Positions 1 through 6,490 of a stretch of 9,370 bases of DNA are shown here, piece after piece (position 1 is the first letter of the stretch; the number at the start of each line of letters is the position of its first letter). The DNA is from Clostridiales bacterium UBA1763. Its GTDB lineage: Bacteria > Bacillota > Clostridia > Oscillospirales > Oscillospiraceae. The DNA is taken from the NCBI GenBank assembly GCA_002314685.1, contig DCHB01000064.1:1-9370 (forward strand), read 5' to 3'. Made by a program: the position numbers and the translations under genes. Below the pieces are notes generated by a model. It made no database searches. It was not told the origin of the DNA and worked only from the letters and a program-made list of their open reading frames with translations.

Positions 1-2138
1 GTCCGCATAATCTGGGGCAGTTCACGGTTTCGGGCTCATCACAGACGGTGACATGGACAAGCTCGGATAAATCAGTTGCAACAGTCAGCAGTAAGGGCGT
101 GGTCACCGCGGTCAAGGCGGGCACGGTGACGATAACGGCAAAGGCAAACGGCGTCTCGGCAACCTGCAAGGTGACGGTCAAAAACCCGACAATAAGCTTA
201 AACGCAACAAGCGCGAGCATAACAAAGGGCTTGACAAAAACACTGACGGCAACGGTAACGGGTGCCTCGAAAACGGTGACATGGACAAGCTCGGATAAAT
301 CCGTTGCAACAGTCAGCAGTAAGGGTGTCGTAACCGCGGTCAAGGCGGGCACGGCGACGATAACGGCGAAGGCGAACGGGGTAACGGCTACCTGCAAGGT
401 TACGGTCAAAAACCCGACAATAAGCTTAAACGCAACAAGCGCCACAATAACAAAGGGCTTGACAAAAACACTGACGGCAACGGTGACGGGTGCCTCGAAA
501 ACGGTGACATGGACAAGCTCGGATAAATCAGTTGCAACAGTCAGCAGTAAGGGTGTCGTAACCGCGGTCAAGGCGGGCACGGCAACAATAACGGCAAAGG
601 CGAACGGGGTAACGGCGACCTGCAAGGTGACGGTAGAAAACAGCTATAAGATTACCTATAACCTCAACGGCGGCACAAACAGCAAGTCAAATCCCACGAC
701 TTATTCAAAGTCAAGCGGCACAATAACACTTAAAAATCCCACAAAAACGGGCTATACCTTTGCGGGCTGGTACACAAACAGCAAGTTCACGGGCTCAAAG
801 GTCACGACAATCAAGGGCTCTGCTGAGAAAAACTACACCCTCTACGCCAAGTGGACGGCAAACACCTACACAGTGAAGTTTGACGCAAACGGCGGTACGG
901 GCACCATGAGCTCAATAAAGGGAACATATAATAAATCTCTCACACTGACGAAAAACAGCTTTAAGCACAAAACGCTCTATTTTGACTGCTGGTCAACAAA
1001 AGCAGACGGCACCGGCAAAACATATTCAAACGGCGCAAGCGTCAAAAACCTTGCCGCAAGCGGCACGGTTACACTTTATGCTCAGTGGAGAAAAGCGCAG
1101 TATAATCTCATCTACGATGCCAATGTCGGTATTGGTGACATTGTTGTCAAGACAAAATACGGCGATAAGGTGTTTGTCCAAGAGAAATATACGATTAAGA
1201 GCATAGATTCTCTAAATCTCAACACTCCGTCGGGAAAGAGCTTCAAGGAATGGAATACAAAAGCAGACGGCACGGGCACGGCATATAAGCCCGGGCAGAT
1301 CGTCACGGGACTTGCAAAAGCCGAGGGCGCAACCGTGACACTCTACGCGCAGTACTACGATGCCCCCGAATACATCCGTGCATCCGACATGATTTATGTC
1401 TATTCGCAGTGGGACGGATATATGTATAAATACACATATACAGGAGGGACAGACCCTGCCGACTGGCTTCTCACAAGCGGATGTAGTTATTTTGCAATCT
1501 GCCATGCGCTTCAGTGGCTCGGACTTGCCGACAGGGACTCCGAAACGCTTGACGGCGAAGGAAATCCCGTTGCAAATCTACCGATAAAGCTCGTGAATTT
1601 GACGTGCAAAACGACCACGGCGCTTACAGACGAGCTTGATTCGGTTGTGGAGAAGTTGAAAGAGGAAGGATATGCAAAGGCAAAGGAATACAACATAGAT
1701 GTTGAGCACCTTTTATATAAAACTCCGTATTATTCACTCAGCGACATTTTTGCTATGAATGGCGTTGCAGTTGTGTTCAAATACAAACACTGGTATCTCG
1801 CAGTTGATATCTCCTCGGACGGTAAATATGTCCATATTGTTGACTCATGTCTTGGTGTACCAATAGATAAAAAAGTAAATACATACCGCTTTGACACTGC
1901 AGCGAAGCAGTTTACCGCACTTTCGGGTGATTACTCAACAGTAGCGGCAAGAACGGATGTACGTCATTATGCCTATTGTGCGTATGATGCATACGGTAAT
2001 GAATATTTAACAACATACGGACCTTTTTATCCTAATGTAAACTATGCGGGCGGCGACTATTGGGTTGAATACAGTGAGGTAGCATATAACATACATCTTG
2101 CCTGCTTCAACACATTAACAAAAACTGAATTAAGCTGA
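1..2138 (+). CDS. Big_2 / InlB B-repeat surface protein with C-terminal C39-like cysteine peptidase domain (5' partial)
   Basis: The frame is open to the left edge (first full codon at 3), so the N-terminus, with any signal peptide, is missing. Residue numbers count the GTG codon at 48 as 1; that codon is an internal Val, not a start. Residues 1-197 are Ig-like Big_2 repeats with a 76-residue period (VTWTSSDKSVATVSSKG core, Gly-rich turn, KVTV end). About 200-436 holds three InlB-type B-repeats (Flg_new family), with NGG turns, a GYTFAGWY motif, and LYAKW or LYAQW ends. About 446-650 resembles Peptidase_C39_2: a YSQWD motif (Gln454), SGCS with candidate nucleophile Cys479, KHW with His581, and VDS with Asp599. 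Big_2 and B-repeats typically form extracellular stalks, so the inferred role is a surface or secreted protein presenting a peptidase-like head. No LPXTG sorting signal, dockerin or C-terminal membrane segment is visible; the protein ends TLTKTELS. Any anchor would be in the missing N-terminal part. Peptidase activity is inferred from the triad only; the usual GCGPT motif is GCSYF here. Confidence 0.85.
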   Translation, partial: PHNLGQFTVSGSSQTVTWTSSDKSVATVSSKGVVTAVKAGTVTITAKANGVSATCKVTVKNPTISLNATSASITKGLTKTLTATVTGASKTVTWTSSDKSVATVSSKGVVTAVKAGTATITAKANGVTATCKVTVKNPTISLNATSATITKGLTKTLTATVTGASKTVTWTSSDKSVATVSSKGVVTAVKAGTATITAKANGVTATCKVTVENSYKITYNLNGGTNSKSNPTTYSKSSGTITLKNPTKTGYTFAGWYTNSKFTGSKVTTIKGSAEKNYTLYAKWTANTYTVKFDANGGTGTMSSIKGTYNKSLTLTKNSFKHKTLYFDCWSTKADGTGKTYSNGASVKNLAASGTVTLYAQWRKAQYNLIYDANVGIGDIVVKTKYGDKVFVQEKYTIKSIDSLNLNTPSGKSFKEWNTKADGTGTAYKPGQIVTGLAKAEGATVTLYAQYYDAPEYIRASDMIYVYSQWDGYMYKYTYTGGTDPADWLLTSGCSYFAICHALQWLGLADRDSETLDGEGNPVANLPIKLVNLTCKTTTALTDELDSVVEKLKEEGYAKAKEYNIDVEHLLYKTPYYSLSDIFAMNGVAVVFKYKHWYLAVDISSDGKYVHIVDSCLGVPIDKKVNTYRFDTAAKQFTALSGDYSTVAARTDVRHYAYCAYDAYGNEYLTTYGPFYPNVNYAGGDYWVEYSEVAYNIHLACFNTLTKTELS
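48..641 (+). repeat. Tandem 228-bp repeats encoding Big_2 domains (about 2.6 copies)
   Basis: The phrase GTGACATGGACAAGCTCGG recurs at 48, 276 and 504, giving an exact 228-bp (76-codon) period. By hand count copies 1 and 2 differ at about 16 of 228 bases, mostly at synonymous positions; the third, partial copy runs to about 641, where the B-repeats begin. The 47 bases before the first copy are clearly more diverged. The period is an exact multiple of three, so unit gain or loss would keep the frame. Confidence 0.9.
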
Positions 2139-2148
2139 GAAAAGCAAA

Positions 2149-2185
2149 AAATCACCCGCAGTTCAATTTGAACTGCGGGTGATTT
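2149..2185. terminator. Bidirectional intrinsic terminator between convergent genes
   Basis: A near-perfect dyad pairs AAATCACCCGCAGTTCAA (2149-2166) with its complement at 2168-2185, giving a GC-rich stem of at least 15 bp. On the minus strand it is followed by six T (complement of 2146-2151), so it is a strong terminator for the rubrerythrin gene. On the plus strand only a short T run follows, so it is weaker for the surface-protein gene ending at 2138. Confidence 0.85.
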
Positions 2186-2197
2186 GTGTATTCGATA

Positions 2198-2854
2198 TTA
2201 GTAGTTTGCGCAGTTGAGCTCAAAGTATGCCTGAGGATGTGCGCAGACGGGGCACTTCTCGGGTGCCTTTGTTCCGACTACGATATGACCGCAGTTGCGG
2301 CATTCCCAAACCTTGACCTCGCTCTTTGCGAAGACCTCCTGCGCCTCCACGTTGCGGAGCAGTGCGCGGTATCTCTCCTCGTGGTGCTTCTCGATAGCGG
2401 CAACCATTCTGAACTTCTCGGCGAGCTCAGTGAAGCCCTCCTCGTCAGCGGTCTTGGCAAAGCCCTCGTACATATCGGTCCACTCGTAATTTTCACCGTC
2501 AGCGGCGGCACCGAGATTTTCGGTGGTGTTGCCGAGACCGTTCAATTCCTTGAACCACATCTTAGCGTGCTCTTTTTCGTTATCGGCAGTCTTGAGGAAC
2601 AGCGCGGAAATCTGCTCAAAGCCCTCCTTCTTTGCCTTGGAAGCAAAGTAGGTGTACTTGTTGCGAGCCATGGACTCACCTGCGAATGCCGCCTCAAGAT
2701 TTTTCTCAGTCTGGGTACCTGCATAAGGATTGGACTTCTTTTCTGCGACCAATTCAAGCTTGTCGCCTGTTGCCTTGCACTTGGGGCAAACTGCCTCAGC
2801 GCCGTCTTCAACACTAAATACTAAACCGCAAATTAAGCACTTATAAGTTTTCAT
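2198..2854 (-). CDS. Rubrerythrin with rubredoxin-like domains at both ends
   Basis: Predicted 218-residue cytosolic non-haem iron peroxidase that reduces hydrogen peroxide in anaerobes, using electrons passed through rubredoxin-type centres. Residues 1-35 form an N-terminal rubredoxin-like knuckle (Cys6/Cys9 and Cys23/Cys26). Residues about 45-170 form the diiron four-helix domain, with candidate ligands Glu54, Glu60, Glu93, His96, Glu130, Glu155 and His158 in the family's two ExxH patterns. Residues 183-213 are a C-terminal rubredoxin domain (CRNC and CPVC, Cys185/188/201/204). Classical rubrerythrin has only the C-terminal centre and reverse rubrerythrin only the N-terminal one, so this carries both. 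The start at 2854 is chosen over an in-frame ATG at 2872 because AGAGG lies 8 nt before the former and no Shine-Dalgarno precedes the latter. It appears monocistronic, with its own promoter and terminator. Family assignment is secure; the in vivo electron donor is not shown. Confidence 0.93.
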   Translation of the reverse strand: MKTYKCLICGLVFSVEDGAEAVCPKCKATGDKLELVAEKKSNPYAGTQTEKNLEAAFAGESMARNKYTYFASKAKKEGFEQISALFLKTADNEKEHAKMWFKELNGLGNTTENLGAAADGENYEWTDMYEGFAKTADEEGFTELAEKFRMVAAIEKHHEERYRALLRNVEAQEVFAKSEVKVWECRNCGHIVVGTKAPEKCPVCAHPQAYFELNCANY

Positions 2855-2862
2855 ACTACATA

Positions 2863-2869
2863 CCTCTTT
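2863..2869 (-). promoter_or_regulatory. Ribosome binding site deciding the rubrerythrin start
   Basis: The minus strand reads AAAGAGG here, 8 nt before the ATG at 2854. The alternative ATG at 2872 overlaps the upstream side of this site and has only AT-rich sequence before it, so the 218-residue start is preferred to the 224-residue one. Confidence 0.75.
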
Positions 2870-2880
2870 CATAGAAATTA

Positions 2881-2895
2881 CACATACAGTATGTG
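2881..2895. promoter_or_regulatory. Dyad CACATAC-A-GTATGTG at the rubrerythrin transcription start
   Basis: This is a perfect 7-1-7 inverted repeat. It starts right at the transcription start predicted from the -10 box at 2903-2908, where a bound repressor would block initiation or clearance. It does not match a PerR box (TTATAATNATTATAA). Operator function and the cognate regulator are inferred; a short leader hairpin is the alternative. Confidence 0.45.
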
Positions 2896-2902
2896 CACTT
2901 AG

Positions 2903-2931
2903 ATTATAAACCTTGTTTTTTTGAGTATCAA
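2903..2931 (-). promoter_or_regulatory. Sigma-A-type promoter of the rubrerythrin gene
   Basis: On the minus strand a TTGATA -35 (2926-2931) is separated by exactly 17 nt from a perfect TATAAT -10 (2903-2908). The predicted start is near 2896, leaving a leader of about 42 nt before the ATG at 2854. Confidence 0.8.
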
Positions 2932-2975
2932 CTGAAAAATGAAAAAATTTTCTATGAAAATTAACGCAGATAGTG

Positions 2976-2981
2976 TATAAT
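2976..2981 (+). promoter_or_regulatory. -10 box upstream of the YgjV-like gene
   Basis: A perfect TATAAT lies 22 nt before the ATG at 3004, with AGAGGTG as ribosome binding site at 2992-2998. No convincing -35 hexamer sits 16-18 nt upstream. The predicted leader would be only about 15 nt, just long enough for the ribosome binding site. Confidence 0.45.
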
Positions 2982-3003
2982 CCGAAAGGAAAGAGGTGTA
3001 GGA

Positions 3004-3522
3004 ATGTACGAGGTAATTATAGGTAATGTATGCAGTGTGGGCGCTATGGTGTCAGACTCAATAAGCGGCACACGAAAAACCGAAAAAGAGATACTGCTTG
3101 TGCAGTGTATAAGTCAGTTGTTTTATATTGCAAGCTCACTTGTCTTGAAGGGTTACAGTGCAACGGTGCAAAATGCCGTCGCAATAGCGCGAAACCTTGT
3201 TGCAATTAAGGGCAAGCCCTCAAGGCTGGTCGAAATTGTGCTCATTTTAACGCCCGTTGTGCTCGGTATAGTGTTCAACAACCGCGGACTTATAGGCTAT
3301 TTGCCTGTTGTTGCAAACCTTGAATACTCCCTCGCGGTTTTCTATCTACCGAAGGAGCCGAAAATGCTCAAATACGCCTTCGTGCTTAACTGCGCTATGT
3401 TCTGCGTGTTCAATTTTGCGATACTCAATTTCGTGTCGGGCTTTGCGTGCATAGTAATTGTCGCAACAACGGTCATATCCGTTATCCGCGAAAAAAGAAG
3501 CGCAGAGACATCCGAAGAATAA
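3004..3522 (+). CDS. YgjV-like polytopic membrane protein
   Basis: A 172-residue hydrophobic protein with about five or six predicted membrane segments (roughly residues 5-18, 30-49, 77-92, 98-114, 122-140 and 143-161) and a charged C-terminal tail (REKRSAETSEE). The layout, with an N-terminal GN segment, a KxEKEILLVQ segment, a conserved-looking ARNL motif at 62-65 and a segment starting RGLIGYLP, resembles the Imp-YgjV family of small bacterial inner-membrane proteins. That family has no established function, so none is assigned. The ATG is supported by AGAGGTG 5 nt upstream. The gene has its own -10 box and terminator and shares a 149-bp divergent region with rubrerythrin; no functional link follows from that. 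An unrelated small membrane protein remains possible. Confidence 0.75.
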   Translation: MYEVIIGNVCSVGAMVSDSISGTRKTEKEILLVQCISQLFYIASSLVLKGYSATVQNAVAIARNLVAIKGKPSRLVEIVLILTPVVLGIVFNNRGLIGYLPVVANLEYSLAVFYLPKEPKMLKYAFVLNCAMFCVFNFAILNFVSGFACIVIVATTVISVIREKRSAETSEE

Positions 3523-3525
3523 TAT

Positions 3526-3558
3526 AAAAACATCGGAGCTAAAAGCTCCGATGTTTTT
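3526..3558. terminator. Bidirectional intrinsic terminator
   Basis: AAAAACATCGGAGCT (3526-3540) pairs perfectly with 3544-3558 across a 3-nt AAA loop, giving a 15-bp stem flanked by five A and five T, so it works on both strands. It ends the plus-strand YgjV-like gene (stop at 3522) and the minus-strand dehydratase operon (last stop at 3563). Confidence 0.9.
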
Positions 3559-3562
3559 CGTT

Positions 3563-3709
3563 TTACAGTCTGTTGTCTCTTTCGATGTTGTCGTAATGCT
3601 TGGTCATGGGCTTTTCAAGTGCCTTGACAAGCTTGGTGTCGAGATTGCACCAATAGATGACCTGTGTTGCCAAAAATGCGCCGCCGAGGGCATAAAGAAT
3701 TTTTTTCAT
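3563..3709 (-). CDS. 48-residue membrane-anchored microprotein at the end of the dehydratase operon
   Basis: This small frame starts with ATG at 3709, 5 nt after the stop of the upstream dehydratase subunit, and ends with TAA just before the operon terminator. It begins MKKILYALGG and continues as one hydrophobic stretch to about residue 23, like a signal anchor or single membrane helix, then a charged tail (residues 24-48) ending NIERDNRL. Support for a real gene: operon position, tight spacing, a membrane-like N-terminus, codon use like its neighbours, and the terminator immediately behind. The ribosome binding site is weak, so translation may be coupled to the upstream gene. I do not recognise a family. 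Possible roles are membrane tethering or a stabilising subunit for the dehydratase pair; both are inference. Confidence 0.6.
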   Translation of the reverse strand: MKKILYALGGAFLATQVIYWCNLDTKLVKALEKPMTKHYDNIERDNRL

Positions 3710-3714
3710 ATCAA

Positions 3715-5250
3715 TTACCAGCTTTCGTCGTCGTCAAATTCAATGAGAGTCGGGTCAACGGGCTCGGCGTTGAGCACTGTGGACATGAAGGTGTTGACAT
3801 CAGCACGCATATCGCGTCTTGAAATGGAGGTCGGCTCCATGAGGTCCTGTCTTACCTTACAAATCTTTGAGCCGCGTGCTCTTGCGCTTTCCTCAAACAG
3901 ACCGTTAATTGCGCCGACACCCTTGCAGGATATCTGGTCGAACAAAATTACAAAGTCGCACTTGAACTCGTCAAAGCAGCGCCACATATCGTCAACCATG
4001 ACCTCGTAGCCGCCCTTAGTGTGTGCACGCATTGTAGCGGTCTGTACCATGTTTGCAAGACCTGCGAGCATACTCTCGCGGCTTGAGGTGTCAATAAGTG
4101 CAGTGCCGTGAACATCAATCATTTCGATTACGCTGTCAATGCCCCATGCGTTGAGTGCCCAGTTGTTGAAGTTCGCATAGTTGTTTGCGGGAGTGTTCCA
4201 GATAACTGCACGGTAGCGGATATCCTTCTTGCACTTGCCCGAGGCGACCTCTTTTGCGAGGATTTTGTTGACTTTTTTATCGTTTGCAAGCGCTCTGGGG
4301 TCTCCGCAGACCGCCTGATGCTCGAATATGCGGTACATCCAGGTCGATGAGCCCGTATGCGGGGGATACTTTGTGCGGTTGAACTCCCACTTTTCGAACT
4401 TGCATTCCTGCTCGCCGTTCCAGTTTTCGCAAGCCTCCTTGAGCTTGTCCCAATCGTACTGCATACCCGTGTGCTTTTCAATGAAACGGATAGTATCGAG
4501 AATTTCCTCGATAGCGTATTCCTGCACCTCATCCTGAAGCCAGCGCAGAGGCACATTCAGCGGGTGAGTGGGCAGACCGTGGCGTCTGTCCTGAACGGCG
4601 CTTGTCATTATACTGCCGTCGCAGGGCATATTGCAGGTTATCATGCAGCAGCCGATTTCGGGGTAGTCGTCCTCAATAGCAACACCTGCCTCAAACGAGG
4701 GCAGAGGGCAGACATCGGCGGGAAGTCCGTGAAGCTCGGACTGAGTTATATAGTGGGTTGTGCTGTGCTGATTGATAAGCGAGGGGAGATAAACGGGAAT
4801 CATCTGATAAAGCACCGTCTTTGCCTCGGGGAAGCCTGCGGTCACGAGGGCAGGGACGAGCTCATCCATGCAGATGATTTTCTTGTTAAGCTCCATTGCC
4901 TTCTTGCTGCCGGGGTGAAGCTTCATGTCGGCACTGAGAATAGTGTCGAGGTTTGCAGTGACGGCATCGGTGAGAATGAGGAAGTTGTTTCTTCCGCCGC
5001 GCAGTGCGGCACCTCTGAAGCCCTCACAGTTGCGGTCAAAGAAGGAGGGAACGGTCAGATAGTTGAACATCCAACGGTAACGGAATATGGCCTTGACATT
5101 CTGCACGGGATGACCGAGTGCCCATTTAAGAAGCTTGTACCACAGTCTGCACCACATAGCATAGTCATAAGCAGAATCTACAATGCCGCGCCATTCACGG
5201 AACTTATAAATACCCGTTTTGGGCTGCATATTGTTTGCCATGTTCTTCAT
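3715..5250 (-). CDS. 2-hydroxyacyl-CoA dehydratase / benzoyl-CoA reductase family protein, larger subunit
   Basis: A 511-residue member of the HgdA/HgdB-BcrB/BcrC family. Characterised members form heterodimers with [4Fe-4S] clusters that dehydrate (R)-2-hydroxyacyl-CoA through a ketyl radical, or reduce benzoyl-CoA. The family layout shows as Cys181 in the ADVCPLP motif, a cluster of Cys201/202/206/210 in GCCMITCNMPCDGS, Cys442 in DQISCKG, and an alpha/beta segment before it (GYEVMVDDMW, CDFVILFDQ). It is longer than usual for the family (about 370-480 residues) because of an N-terminal extension of roughly 75 residues rich in Trp, Tyr and Arg. The ATG at 5250 overlaps the upstream stop by 4 nt (ATGA) and has GGAGG about 7 nt before it, inside the preceding gene. 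A later in-frame ATG is possible but lacks so good a site. Substrate unknown: no CoA transferase, CoA ligase or activator gene lies beside it. Confidence 0.85.
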   Translation of the reverse strand: MKNMANNMQPKTGIYKFREWRGIVDSAYDYAMWCRLWYKLLKWALGHPVQNVKAIFRYRWMFNYLTVPSFFDRNCEGFRGAALRGGRNNFLILTDAVTANLDTILSADMKLHPGSKKAMELNKKIICMDELVPALVTAGFPEAKTVLYQMIPVYLPSLINQHSTTHYITQSELHGLPADVCPLPSFEAGVAIEDDYPEIGCCMITCNMPCDGSIMTSAVQDRRHGLPTHPLNVPLRWLQDEVQEYAIEEILDTIRFIEKHTGMQYDWDKLKEACENWNGEQECKFEKWEFNRTKYPPHTGSSTWMYRIFEHQAVCGDPRALANDKKVNKILAKEVASGKCKKDIRYRAVIWNTPANNYANFNNWALNAWGIDSVIEMIDVHGTALIDTSSRESMLAGLANMVQTATMRAHTKGGYEVMVDDMWRCFDEFKCDFVILFDQISCKGVGAINGLFEESARARGSKICKVRQDLMEPTSISRRDMRADVNTFMSTVLNAEPVDPTLIEFDDDESW

Positions 5251-6443
5251 TTTTTCTCTCCTCCCTCCTGGATTTTCTTGATCTCGAGGCTTTCGACAAA
5301 TGCCTGAACTCGTGTGCCGAGCTGACCTGAGCCTCTGACGACATATTCGCGGTCAACGCCGATTGTGGGGATGCCGTATTCCTCACGCATAATCTGAGTG
5401 TTGAGCATACGCTCATAGCCCCAGAAATCGCAGAACTTTGCCTGCTCGTAGATAATGCCGTCGGCATTGTACTTCTCGGCGAGCATCTTTGCATATTCTC
5501 TGCGCTCGTTAATCTTCTCCTCGGACATGAAGCGCGGGCACTGATTTGACTCGAGGTAGCTTCTGCAAACCTGAGTGAGTGCATCCTCGTCGTCGTTAAG
5601 CTCAATGACCTGTCTGCCGGGGAAGGTGCCGAAGCAATATCTGTCGGCGACAACATAGCAGCGGTTGTTCTCGAGAATTTCGGAGAAGGCGTAATCGTCA
5701 AGCTCACTGCCGACAACGACAACTCTTGCTCTCCATTTGTTGGTCGGGTCGGGCTGACGGTTTTTAAGCTCCTCAAGAGTCTCTCTGAGATAGGGGAGCA
5801 GAAGGTATGTCGGGCAGACATAGCTCGCTATTGAAATGATATGGAATTCTCTCGGAGTGATTACGGGGTTATCTGCCTTGCGAAGCTCGCAAAGCTCATC
5901 GAAAATGCCGCACATCTCGTTGTGAAGCTTAATAGCCTCGCGGATGGCCTTGTCGGAAAAATCAATGCCGTACTTTTCGGTCAGCGGGTTGAGAAATCTG
6001 AGCTTAATCTGCTCGGTGTAAAGCCTTACGGTGTGCGGAGCGACCTTCATCGGTGCGTCAATTATGCCGTAGCCGAACTTGGGGTTATCGACAAGATTGA
6101 GCTCGTGCAGGTTTTCGACAACACGCACCATCTGCTGACAGGTGTCCGAGGATGCGTAGAAATCGAGGAAATTATAGCCGCCCTCAAAGGCTCTTTCAAA
6201 CAGCGCACGCGCATAGCCGCAGATGAAGCTGGTCATGTAGTACTGGCTGATGTCAAGTGAGCCCGTGTTGGGTGCGCTCAGTCGGATGCTGAAGGCGTTA
6301 CCGCAGTTGAGCAGTGCCTCGGGGACGTAGTAGCAGGTATAGCCTACGGCTACCTTACCCTCTTCCTTTGCCTGTCTCACAAGCTTATTGTCAGCCTGCT
6401 CGAGAAGCTGCTCAAAGAAATGGATATGCTTAAGGTCTTTCAT
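5247..6443 (-). CDS. 2-hydroxyacyl-CoA dehydratase / benzoyl-CoA reductase family protein, smaller subunit (HgdB/BcrC-like)
   Basis: A 398-residue protein of normal family length. It shows the family's order of elements: GYTCYYVPEAL with Cys37, a SFICGYAR motif with Cys75, ASSDTCQQM with Cys102, AKFCDFWGYE with Cys338, and a C-terminal EYGIPTIGVDREY, then GQLGTRVQAFVE. Cys75, Cys102 and Cys338 are at the positions that usually bind the [4Fe-4S] cluster. It is first in the operon and overlaps the 511-residue subunit by ATGA, which suggests translational coupling and a 1:1 heterodimer. The start at 6443 has a GGTGGG site about 5 nt upstream, after a roughly 41-nt leader from the mapped promoter. 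The family needs a one-electron, ATP-driven activator (HgdC/FldI/BcrA-D type), which is absent from the window and would have to be encoded elsewhere or be replaced. The substrate is not deducible. Confidence 0.88.
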   Translation of the reverse strand: MKDLKHIHFFEQLLEQADNKLVRQAKEEGKVAVGYTCYYVPEALLNCGNAFSIRLSAPNTGSLDISQYYMTSFICGYARALFERAFEGGYNFLDFYASSDTCQQMVRVVENLHELNLVDNPKFGYGIIDAPMKVAPHTVRLYTEQIKLRFLNPLTEKYGIDFSDKAIREAIKLHNEMCGIFDELCELRKADNPVITPREFHIISIASYVCPTYLLLPYLRETLEELKNRQPDPTNKWRARVVVVGSELDDYAFSEILENNRCYVVADRYCFGTFPGRQVIELNDDEDALTQVCRSYLESNQCPRFMSEEKINERREYAKMLAEKYNADGIIYEQAKFCDFWGYERMLNTQIMREEYGIPTIGVDREYVVRGSGQLGTRVQAFVESLEIKKIQEGGEKK

Positions 6444-6490
6444 TGTATCCCACCAATCTTAATAATTAGTTGAGCTTTTCGCTTGTCATT

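Noticed and set aside
48..641. CRISPR-like or noncoding satellite repeat
   Set aside because: The unit is 228 bp with no spacers, is an exact multiple of three and encodes an uninterrupted Big_2 domain.
2090..2138. LPXTG or other sortase anchor at the end of the surface protein
   Set aside because: The last residues contain no LPXTG-like motif, hydrophobic stretch or Arg/Lys tail.
2186..2824. Plus-strand open frame opposite the rubrerythrin gene
   Set aside because: It begins at the terminator and runs antisense to an unmistakable rubrerythrin with its own promoter.
2895..2911. PerR box at the rubrerythrin promoter
   Set aside because: Only one TTATAAT half, which is just the -10 element, is present; the second half does not match.
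4357..5307. Long plus-strand open frame opposite the larger dehydratase subunit
   Set aside because: The minus-strand frame shows family motifs, an ATGA overlap and a strong ribosome binding site; the plus-strand frame has none.
5247..6443. Double-cubane cluster protein of the same superfamily
   Set aside because: Two distinct, translationally coupled subunits are present and no adjacent activator is seen; the Cys pattern fits single [4Fe-4S] sites better, though this was not tested by alignment.
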